The notes below the pieces were generated by a model that was not told where the DNA came from, did no database searches, and worked only from the letters and a program-made list of their open reading frames with translations. The position numbers and the translations under genes are program-made. Of a stretch of 64,000 nt of DNA, positions 56,668-64,000 are shown one piece after another. Within the stretch, counting starts at the first letter, position 1, and every line of letters begins with the position of its first letter. The stretch covers positions 930,001 through 994,000 of the forward strand of contig JAXLWL010000003.1 of the NCBI GenBank assembly GCA_046328505.1, read 5' to 3'. Origin of the DNA: JBDHWG01 sp046328505. Lineage in GTDB: Bacteria > Chloroflexota > Anaerolineae > Epilineales > JAHCIE01.

Positions 56668-56725
56668 TAGTAGCGACTTCCAGTCGCTTCTGTGGCCGCA
56701 GAACGACTGAAGTCGTCACTACGAG
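56668..56725. repeat. Dispersed 'GCGACTTCCAGTCGC' hairpin repeat, copy 1
   Basis: TAGTAGCGACTTCCAGTCGC and CAGAACGACTGAAGTCGTCA are adjacent hairpins within a GTAGT...ACTAC frame. A related copy in the other orientation lies at 61231-61280. The gap 56651-56753 holds nothing else I recognise. Confidence 0.55.
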
Positions 56726-56753
56726 ACACGCTATCAGACCAAGGAACTTTGTC

Positions 56754-58502
56754 ATGAGCAAGCTGGCAACACTCATCCCGCCCTACGGCGGCGAACTCAT
56801 CAATCTCACCGTGCCCGACGACGCGCGCGACGACCTCAAAGCCTACGCCACACGCCTGCCGTCCATCCAGCTCTCCGAGCGGTCCGTGTGCGACCTGGAG
56901 CTTCTGGCGACCGGCGGCTTCTCACCCCTGGAGCGCTTCATGGGGCAGGCCGATTACCAGAGCGTGCTGCACGACATGCGCTTGAGCAGCGGCGCCCTCG
57001 CGCCCGTTCCGATCACCCTGCCCGTCGAGCCTGGCCCGGCAATTCGCCTGGATCAGGACATCGCGCTGCGCAACGCCAAGAATGAGCTTCTCGCCGTGAT
57101 GACGATCGAGGAGGTATTCGAGTGGGAGCGCGAGCTGGAAGCGCAGCTCGTCTTCGGCACCCGCGACCCACGCCACCCCCTTGTGGCGGAGATGCACCGC
57201 TGGGGGACGCATGCCATCTCCGGACAGCTGCAAGTCCTGAGCCTGCCACAGCACTACGACTTCCGTGACCTGCGCCTGACACCGGCACAGACTCGCGCCG
57301 CCCTGGCGCGCTTCGGCCGAAGCAACGTCGTCGCCTTCCAGACGCGCAACCCGCTGCACCGTGTTCACGAAGAGCTGACCAAGCGCGCGGCCCAGAGCGT
57401 GAACGGTACGCTGCTGCTGCACCCGGTCGTCGGCCTGACCAAGCCCGGCGATGTGGACCACTTCACGCGGGTACGCACGTACAAGGCGCTCGCCCAGCAT
57501 TACTACGACCCCGGCCACATCCGTCTCGCTCTGCTGCCACTGGCGATGCGCATGGCCGGGCCACGCGAGGCGCTGTGGCACGCCCTCATCCGCCGCAACT
57601 ATGGCGCGAACTACCTCATCGTCGGCCGCGACCACGCCAGCCCCGGCGTCGACTCGACCGGCAAGCCGTTCTACGGCCCGTACGATGCCCAGGAGCTTGT
57701 CGCGGCGCACGCCGAGGAGCTTGGCGTCAGCATGATTCCCTTCCACGAGCTTGTCTACCTGCCGGAAGAGGGCCGCTACGAAGAAATCTCGAAGGTGGGC
57801 AGCCACGCGCGCACGGCGTCCATCTCGGGCACGCAAGTGCGCGAGGAATACCTGAGCCGCGGGCGCAAGCTGCCGGCCTGGTTCACCCGCCCGGAGGTGG
57901 CCGACATCCTCGCCGAGACGTACCCGCCGCGCCACCGCCAGGGCGTGTGCATCTGGTTCACCGGCTTGAGCGGCGCGGGCAAGTCCACCATCGCGGAAGC
58001 CCTGACCACGCTGCTGATGGAGCACGGGCGGCAGATCACCGTCCTGGACGGCGATGTGGTGCGGACGCACCTCTCCAAGGGCCTGGGCTTCTCGAAGGAG
58101 GACCGCGACACCAACATCCGCCGCATCGGCTTCCTGGCGGGCGAGATTGTCCGCCACGGCGGCGTGGCCGTCTGCGCCGCCGTCAGCCCCTACCGCGCGA
58201 CGCGCAACGATGTCCGGGCCATGGTCGGCGACGATCAGTTCGTCGAGGTGTTCGTCGACACGCCGCTGGAGGTGTGCGAGCAGCGCGACGTGAAGGGGAT
58301 GTACGCCAAGGCGCGGCGCGGCGAGATCAAGGAATTCACCGGCATCGACGACCCGTACGAGCCGCCGTTGGACCCCGAGCTGACCCTGGACACGCTCTCG
58401 CAGACGCCGGAAGAGAACGCCCGCGCCATCCTGGCCTGGCTCGTGGCGCGCGGCTTTGTACGGGAGGAGACGCGGGACGAGCGCGCGGAGAGGGTCGCCT
58501 GA
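56754..58502 (+). CDS. sat/cysC: Bifunctional sulfate adenylyltransferase / APS kinase
   Basis: A 582-aa fusion. Residues ~1-390 are ATP sulfurylase, with QTRNPLHRVHEELTK, the conserved GRDHASPGVDSTGKPFYGP and VGSHARTASISGTQVREEYL. Residues ~395-580 are APS kinase with P-loop GLSGAGKSTIAEAL (about 405) and VAVCAAVSPYRATRNDV. It activates sulfate to APS, then PAPS. The kinase keeps its motifs, although the neighbouring reductase is of APS type. No ribosome site of consensus quality was seen, but the ATG at 56754 begins the recognisable N-terminus. Confidence 0.93.
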   Translation: MSKLATLIPPYGGELINLTVPDDARDDLKAYATRLPSIQLSERSVCDLELLATGGFSPLERFMGQADYQSVLHDMRLSSGALAPVPITLPVEPGPAIRLDQDIALRNAKNELLAVMTIEEVFEWERELEAQLVFGTRDPRHPLVAEMHRWGTHAISGQLQVLSLPQHYDFRDLRLTPAQTRAALARFGRSNVVAFQTRNPLHRVHEELTKRAAQSVNGTLLLHPVVGLTKPGDVDHFTRVRTYKALAQHYYDPGHIRLALLPLAMRMAGPREALWHALIRRNYGANYLIVGRDHASPGVDSTGKPFYGPYDAQELVAAHAEELGVSMIPFHELVYLPEEGRYEEISKVGSHARTASISGTQVREEYLSRGRKLPAWFTRPEVADILAETYPPRHRQGVCIWFTGLSGAGKSTIAEALTTLLMEHGRQITVLDGDVVRTHLSKGLGFSKEDRDTNIRRIGFLAGEIVRHGGVAVCAAVSPYRATRNDVRAMVGDDQFVEVFVDTPLEVCEQRDVKGMYAKARRGEIKEFTGIDDPYEPPLDPELTLDTLSQTPEENARAILAWLVARGFVREETRDERAERVA

Positions 58503-58503
58503 G

Positions 58504-59150
58504 ATGCAGTATTACCCGGTGTATCTGAACCTGGTCGGGCGGCGGGCCGTCGTCATCGGCGGCGGCCACATTGCCGAGGGCAAGGTCGAGAATCTCCTGG
58601 CCGCCGAGGCGTGCGTGTTCGTCGTCGCGCCGCGCCTGACGAAGCGCCTGCAACGCCTGCGGGACGAGATTCGCATCAGCCACATCGCCAGGGAGTATCA
58701 GGTCGGTGACCTGGAAGGTGCGTTCATCGCCATCAGCGCCACCGACGACCGCGACACCAACGCCCGAGTCTGGCAGGAGGCCATGGAGCACAACGTTCTA
58801 ATGAACGTGGTCGACGATACCCCGCACTGCAACTTCATCGCGCCGTCCATCCTGCGGCGCGGCGACCTCACCGTCGCCATTTCCACGAGCGGCAAAGCGC
58901 CCGCCGTCGCGGTGCGTCTTCGAGAGCAGCTCGAGACCATGATCGGGCCGGAGTACGCGCAGTTTCTCACCCTGGCGGGCGCGGCGCGCGCTCCGCTTCT
59001 GGCGCGCACGCCCGACTTTGAAGAGCGCAAGGCCTTGTGGTATCGCCTGGTCGACTCGGACGTGTTCGATCTGTTGCGGCGGGGGGACGAGGCGGGCGCG
59101 CGCGCGCGCATCGCCGAGATACTCGGCGTCTGGCCGGAGAAGGAGGAAGC

Positions 59151-59154
<4 letters not shown>
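58504..59154 (+). CDS. Precorrin-2 dehydrogenase / siroheme synthase N-terminal type
   Basis: A 216-aa protein like SirC/Met8 and the N-terminal part of CysG. It has NAD-binding RRAVVIGGGHIAEGKVENLL, IAISATDDRDTNARVWQEA and VVDDTPHCNFIAPSILRRG with LTVAISTSGKAPAVAVRLRE. It makes sirohydrochlorin and may insert iron to yield siroheme for the sulfite reductase. ATG 58504 begins 1 base after the Sat/CysC stop. It ends in an ATGA overlap with the methyltransferase gene. Confidence 0.9.
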
Positions 59155-59987
<833 letters not shown>

Positions 59988-59990
<3 letters not shown>

Positions 59991-60300
59991 TGCCAAACGC
60001 GGTGGGAAAGGTTGCGAAAACTATAAGCCTGCGGCGTAATTGCGAGAACTTGATGCCAACTGATGGCATGCGACGGCACGAGAACATAGCTGTGCTGTCA
60101 TTGCGAGCGAAGCGAAGCAATCTCGCGCCCTAGCGAAAGACGCTCTAGGCACTATAGAGTGAATCGCCTTCCCGCGAGATTGCTTCGGCGGCAAAGCCCG
60201 CCTCGCAATGACAGCGGTGTGTTCTGAGCAGCGGAGCGAAGGACCCCGCGAAGTGACGGAGGACGCTTCGCTTCGCTCAGCATGACATCAGGTCTCTTGC
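59988..60300. repeat. Second copy of the 'TCATTGCGAG' dispersed repeat region
   Basis: TAATGCCAAACG at 59988, overlapping the cobA stop, resembles the terminal repeat of the 14973 element. GTCATTGCGAG...CTCGCAATGAC arms flank 60097-60211, with inner GCGAAGCGAAGCAATCTC and GAGATTGCTTCG. A further CTTCGCTTCGCTCAGCATGAC (split motif) at about 60270-60290 is the inverse of the GTCATGCTGAG motif at the first locus. No clear right terminal repeat. The 352-bp gap contains no gene. Confidence 0.6.
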
Positions 60301-60342
60301 ACCTACATTCTTTCTACAATCAACCGGAATCGGTTGCCGCTT

Positions 60343-61047
60343 TCACGATTCGCTTCCAGCCGAAACGGCTTCGGGCTGGGCGTTGATGGTATACCCGACG
60401 CCCGGCAGCGTCTCGATGTAGCGCGGGTTGGCCGGGTCCGGCTCGATCTTCACCCGCAGCCGCCGGACGAGCTGCTTGAGCGCCGTGCGGTCCTCGCGCG
60501 TGTCGTAGCCCCAGACGTGCTCGATGATGGCGTCGGTCGGCAGGACCTGGCCCTGATTGACGAGCAGGTAGCGCAGCAGGCGAAACTCCAGCGGCGTGAG
60601 CTGGACGAGACGGCCATCGGTATAGCGGACGGCCTGGCGGTCCATATCCAGGGTCATGTCCGCGAGCGTCAGGTCGGCGGGAGGCTGCTGCCCGCTGCGC
60701 CGCAGCACGGCCCGCACGCGGGCGACCAGGTTCCGAGGGCTGAACGGCTTGGCGATGTAGTCATCCGCGCCAAGGCTCAGCCCATACACGACGGCATCCT
60801 CATCGCCTCGCACCGTCAGCATGATGACCGGCGTCGCGCTGGCCGACCGGATGCGCTGGAGCACCATGTCGCCACTCATGCCGGGCAGGTTGATGTCCAG
60901 AATGACGATGTCGGGCTGCTCGCTGGCCCAGGCATCGAGCGCGGTCAGGCCGTCGTGCGCCTGAAAGACCTGGAAGCCTTCGCGCCGCAAGGTGAAAGCG
61001 ATGAGCGACGCGAGCTGAATGTCATCGTCGACAACGAGTACCCGCAT
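60343..61047 (-). CDS. OmpR-family response regulator
   Basis: A 234-aa regulator: receiver domain MRVLVVDDDIQLASLIAF, phospho-acceptor Asp in VILDINLPGMSG, Thr/Lys in LTVRGDED and YIAKPFSPRNLVARV. A winged-helix DNA-binding domain follows (LVQLTPLEFRLLRYLL, DAIIEHVWGYDTREDRTALK, RYIETLPGVGYTI). ATG 61047 with GGAGGTAGCC upstream is preferred to the longer frame at 61119. It lies downstream of the sensor kinase on the same strand with a 228-bp gap carrying hairpins, so the two may be expressed at different levels. Confidence 0.93.
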   Translation of the reverse strand: MRVLVVDDDIQLASLIAFTLRREGFQVFQAHDGLTALDAWASEQPDIVILDINLPGMSGDMVLQRIRSASATPVIMLTVRGDEDAVVYGLSLGADDYIAKPFSPRNLVARVRAVLRRSGQQPPADLTLADMTLDMDRQAVRYTDGRLVQLTPLEFRLLRYLLVNQGQVLPTDAIIEHVWGYDTREDRTALKQLVRRLRVKIEPDPANPRYIETLPGVGYTINAQPEAVSAGSES

Positions 61048-61144
61048 ACCGGCTACCTCCACGTCTAGTGGCGCGTTACACGTAAGTGGCACGTTTTGTA
61101 GTGACGACACATGAGCCATTACTGATTAGTGCCGGATTCCGCTC

Positions 61145-61201
61145 GCGCTGGAGAGCCATCTCCAGCGCCTCCGATGGGCGGTGGAGTTGGCACTCCACCG
61201 C
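61145..61201. repeat. Twin hairpins with complementary loops
   Basis: GCGCTGGAGA-GCCA-TCTCCAGCGC (61145-61168) and GCGGTGGAGT-TGGC-ACTCCACCGC (61178-61201) are perfect 10-bp stems. Their 4-base loops, GCCA and TGGC, are reverse complements of each other. They sit between the kinase and the response regulator. Confidence 0.6.
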
Positions 61202-61230
61202 GAGCCCTATCGCGGCAACAATTAGTTAAT

Positions 61231-61280
61231 CTACATCAGTCGTTCTGCCGGCGTCGGAGCGACTGGAAGTCGCCACTACA
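61231..61280 (-). repeat. Dispersed 'GCGACTTCCAGTCGC' repeat, copy 2
   Basis: On the minus strand it reads TGTAGTGGCGACTTCCAGTC, then GCTCCGACGCCGGCAGAACG, matching the 56668 copy over most of its length. Its terminal TGTAG contains the stop codon of the sensor kinase gene. Confidence 0.55.
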
Positions 61281-63405
61281 TTCCCGGCGCCAGGGGAAGG
61301 GTGAACCAGAAGACGGTCGCGCCGGGGCGGCTCTCGACGCCCACTTCACCGCCATGCCGTTCCACGATGGTCTTCACAATGGACAGCCCCAAACCGACAC
61401 CGGCCGTCTTTTCCCCCTCCACCGGTCGCTTGAACGGGCGAAAAAGGAGGGCGACCTGCTCCTCCGGAATACCCGGCCCCTCGTCGGCAACACGCGTGAC
61501 CGCCATGCCTCCATGTGCCGCCACGGACACGCGAATGGGGTGTTCACGCGGACCATATTTACTGGCATTGGAAATCAGGTTGACAAGGACCTGCATCAAG
61601 CGCCGCGGGTCCGCCTGCACGAGCGGAAGATCGGGCGGCACATTGAGGGCGAGCGTCTGGCCGCGCAGCGACAAGAGCGGGCGGGTGGTCAGCAGCGCTT
61701 CTTCCAAGATGGCGTGGAGGTCGACAGGCCGCGGCCGGACCTCGAAGTGGCCGGCCTGAATGAGCGCGCTGCTGAGCAGGTTCTCCACCAGCTCCTCCAG
61801 CCGGACGACGCCCAGGGTGATGGAGTCAAGGAGCTCGTGCGCCTCCGCTTCCGACAGTTGCTCCCCTTCCAGCGTCAGCAGCTCCGTCGCCGCGCGCAAG
61901 GCCGCCAACGGCGTCTTGAACTCGTGGGAGACGTTCGCCAGGAAGAACTCCCGCAGCCGCTGCGCCTGATCTTCCTCCGTCACATCTCGAAAGACGAACG
62001 CCTGCTCCTGCGCCGGGCCGCCACGCGCTACCAGCGCCCCGCCGGTGAGCGCGATGACAATGGTCCGTCCATCGCGCGTGCAGACGCGCAGGCGCTCGAC
62101 GGCGCCGGGCGCCGGGCGTGGAACGGCCGTACCGGCGCCGGCCGGGCGCAACACCATCCCATAGCGGCGGCCGATCACCTCGTGGCGGCGCCAGCCCAAT
62201 AGATGCTCGGCGCCGGAGCTGAATGACGTGACGCGCCCATCGGCGTCAATGGTCAGCACGCCCTCGGATAAGGCGGCGACGAGATTCTCGGCCCAGGCCT
62301 TGGACTGACTCAGTTCGTCGTGAGCCGTCTTCAGGCGGCGACGCATCTGCTCCAACGTCTGCCGTAGCCCGGCGATCTCGCTGACGCCGTCGGCCGGGGG
62401 CAGCGGCGTGCTGAGATCGCCCCGCCCCAGCGCCTCCCCGCCTTGCGACAGGCGCAGCAGCGGCTGGGCGATACGCTGGGCCAGCACATAGCCGAGCGCG
62501 GCAACCAGGGCCGCGAAGACCACGCCGCTGGCGAAGAGAATCGTGTTGACCCGGGCCATCGTCGCGCCTACCGCGGCGCCGGACAGGGCCACCTCGTCTG
62601 CGACGGCCACGCCATCCGCGGTTCCCAGCGGCAGCCAGGCCGCGTAGTAGGTTGAGTCCTGGTAGGTGATCTCCCGCGGGTTGTCGCGGTCGGCCACCGG
62701 CGGCGCGCCGGCGGCAGTCTCGCCGAGCGATGTAGCCAGCCGCCGATCCCCCATGACGACACTGTGATCCAGCCCTGTTTGCTGCTTGAGGCGTTCCGCG
62801 AAACCAGAATCCAGCGCGACGCCGGCGCGCACGATGCCCAGCGGGTCGCCCGTCTTCTCAGGCAGAATCGGCGCCTCAGCCGTAAGGATGACGCTATCTG
62901 GGGTGGTGCGAAGGGAAAGCGCGTCGGCGGCGCTCGGCCCGCCCTGTCGCAGAGCGGCGGCCGCGACAGCGCCGACCGAATCGGCCGCCGAAGACTGGCC
63001 CAGCACCTGCCCGTCCTTGTCGAGCACGACCAGGGCAGTGATGCCAGAAGCCGCCCGCAGATCGTCCAGGTAGGCCTGGGAAGGGACGCCGCCTTGCTGG
63101 ATGATCGTCCGCAGGGTCGGGCGCTGCGCCGTCAGCAGGGCGAAGGAGCTTACGTCCCGGGCGTGGGCGTCGTACAGGGCGCGCGAGACGCGCACGCCCT
63201 CATCCACGCGTGTCCAGGCTTCTCGTTCGAGCTCGCGGTGCACGAGGACCGCAGTCGGAACCCCGATGAGAGCCACTGTGGCGCCGGCGAGCAACAGGAG
63301 AGCCAGGACGAGCCGCAGCCGCAGGCTGCGCAGGTCAGGCCGAGACGCAGTCAGGCGTGTCCGAAACGGTATGCCGGCGCGTCGCCACATAGGCTCAAGG
63401 CTCAA
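61276..63405 (-). CDS. Sensor histidine kinase with periplasmic sensor, HAMP and PAS domains
   Basis: A 709-aa membrane kinase. TM1 (~30-52, LRLVLALLLLAGATVALIG) and a ~220-residue extracytoplasmic sensor (cache-like, ~53-275) lead to TM2 (~283-305). HAMP, a coiled coil and a PAS domain (~375-480, SEGVLTIDADGRVTSFSSG) follow. HisKA has its His in NVSHEFKTPLAAL, and HATPase_c has NLISNASKYG, DEGPGIPEEQ and GVGLGLSIVKTIVERHGG. TTG 63405 follows GGGAG by 7 bases and is a plausible start; ATG 63390 is the alternative. It probably phosphorylates the OmpR-type regulator downstream. The signal is unknown. Confidence 0.9.
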   Translation of the reverse strand: MSLEPMWRRAGIPFRTRLTASRPDLRSLRLRLVLALLLLAGATVALIGVPTAVLVHRELEREAWTRVDEGVRVSRALYDAHARDVSSFALLTAQRPTLRTIIQQGGVPSQAYLDDLRAASGITALVVLDKDGQVLGQSSAADSVGAVAAAALRQGGPSAADALSLRTTPDSVILTAEAPILPEKTGDPLGIVRAGVALDSGFAERLKQQTGLDHSVVMGDRRLATSLGETAAGAPPVADRDNPREITYQDSTYYAAWLPLGTADGVAVADEVALSGAAVGATMARVNTILFASGVVFAALVAALGYVLAQRIAQPLLRLSQGGEALGRGDLSTPLPPADGVSEIAGLRQTLEQMRRRLKTAHDELSQSKAWAENLVAALSEGVLTIDADGRVTSFSSGAEHLLGWRRHEVIGRRYGMVLRPAGAGTAVPRPAPGAVERLRVCTRDGRTIVIALTGGALVARGGPAQEQAFVFRDVTEEDQAQRLREFFLANVSHEFKTPLAALRAATELLTLEGEQLSEAEAHELLDSITLGVVRLEELVENLLSSALIQAGHFEVRPRPVDLHAILEEALLTTRPLLSLRGQTLALNVPPDLPLVQADPRRLMQVLVNLISNASKYGPREHPIRVSVAAHGGMAVTRVADEGPGIPEEQVALLFRPFKRPVEGEKTAGVGLGLSIVKTIVERHGGEVGVESRPGATVFWFTLPLAPGM

Positions 63406-63442
63406 TCACATGCTCCCAGCTGCGTCACGATATAGCCTCCGG

Positions 63443-64000
63443 CTACGCCAGGCGGCCGCGCACGACGAGCACCGGACGGTCGGCGCGGGCGACAATCTCG
63501 CCGGCGACATCGTGCCCCGCCGCGGCACGCTGGCGGGCCGGCACGTGGCCACCGACCACAATCAAATCGTAGTCACTCTCGGCCGCTTCGGCCAGAATCT
63601 CGTCAACCACCCCGCCCTGGCGTATCTTCGTGTCCACCTCGACCCCCTGGCCGAGCAGCGTCAGGCGGCCTTCTTCGAGATGGCGCACCAGCCACGGCCT
63701 TTGACCGCCGCCCTCCAGTCCCGCCGCCTGCGCCTCATGCACTGGAGACGAGCGCGCCACGTGCAGGAGCCGCGTCGATGCGCCGACCCGCCGCGCCAGG
63801 CGCGCGCCAAAGAGAACGTCGATCTTGCCAGGCTCGCCGCCCGCCGAGCAGAGCAGGACGCGCTTGATCGAGGCCCGCGCGCTCTTCACCACCAGCACCG
63901 GTACAGTCAATTCCCGCGCCAATCGCTCGACGTAAGCGCCTCCCGTCTCGCCTCTGTCCCCGCCGACGACCACCAGGTCGTACTCCTGGCTGCGAATGTC
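63443..64000 (-). CDS. Tandem universal stress protein, C-terminal part
   Basis: The gene runs off the right edge. The visible 186 codons hold the end of one UspA domain (DLVVVGGDRGETGGAYVERL, VPVLVVKSA) and a whole second one. The latter includes IKRVLLCSAGGEP, TRLLHVARSSPV, DYDLIVVGGHVPARQR and IVARADRPVLVVRG. The second domain lacks the full G-2x-G-9x-G(S/T) ATP-binding pattern, so ATP binding is uncertain. Tandem Usp proteins are stress-related with unclear molecular roles. It lies 37 bp upstream of the sensor kinase on the same strand. Confidence 0.85.
   Translation of the reverse strand, partial: DIRSQEYDLVVVGGDRGETGGAYVERLARELTVPVLVVKSARASIKRVLLCSAGGEPGKIDVLFGARLARRVGASTRLLHVARSSPVHEAQAAGLEGGGQRPWLVRHLEEGRLTLLGQGVEVDTKIRQGGVVDEILAEAAESDYDLIVVGGHVPARQRAAAGHDVAGEIVARADRPVLVVRGRLA

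Overview
The window is a GC-rich bacterial chromosome segment with dense operons. It has no rRNA, no convincing tRNA, no CRISPR array and no recognisable transposase. The gene style suggests a Chloroflexota (Chloroflexi) bacterium: a MalT-like LuxR regulator with a WYW-containing N-terminal domain, a giant XRE/NB-ARC protein, a 7TM-DISM NarX-like kinase, a DUF6603 cluster, and 'TCATTGCGAG...' dispersed repeats. This is an inference from style; no marker gene settles it.

Layout. 1-3.8 kb (minus): glycogen debranching enzyme GlgX, a GMC oxidoreductase and the start of an MFS transporter form one operon. 4.2-10.9 kb (plus): a cytochrome b / sulfite-oxidase-like molybdoenzyme fusion and a NarK-like transporter, followed by a NarX/NarL-like two-component pair. 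10.9-12.5 kb: gene-poor DNA with degenerate repeats and a small gene with a decayed copy of itself. 12.5-14.9 kb (minus): a DMSO-reductase-family molybdoenzyme. 15-21 kb (minus): a MITE-like repeat, an FAD oxidoreductase, a small membrane protein, a 93-aa protein and a large MalT-like regulator.

21.3-36.4 kb (plus): a tight 15-kb operon behind a consensus promoter. It encodes a phospholipase-D-like protein, a DUF6603 protein and three very large proteins that I cannot assign to any family. It has no transporter, secretion signal or metabolic enzyme, and is the best candidate here for an undescribed system.

36.5-47.4 kb (plus): a self-contained polyol-type PTS operon. It holds a SorC regulator, E1alpha/E1beta/E2 of a 2-oxoacid or acetoin-type dehydrogenase, GutM, glucitol-family IIC, a second membrane subunit, IIB and IIA, a SAF-domain NAD(P) dehydrogenase, a dedicated HPr and EI, and a small hypothetical protein. 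The set suggests import and phosphorylation of a polyol, oxidation, then thiamine-dependent cleavage or oxidation to an acyl-CoA; the substrate is unknown.

47.5-52.5 kb (minus): a DUF4242 protein and an AT-richer 4.3-kb STAND NTPase gene that looks acquired. 52.7-53.2 kb: a DinB-family protein. 53.2-60 kb (plus): an assimilatory sulfate reduction operon (sulfite reductase, APS reductase broken by two frameshifts, an unknown protein, Sat/CysC fusion, siroheme synthesis) behind a perfect sigma70-type promoter and a roughly 360-nt structured leader ending in an attenuator-like hairpin. 60-64 kb (minus): an OmpR-type response regulator, its probable sensor kinase and a partial tandem universal stress protein, with several dispersed hairpin repeats between genes.
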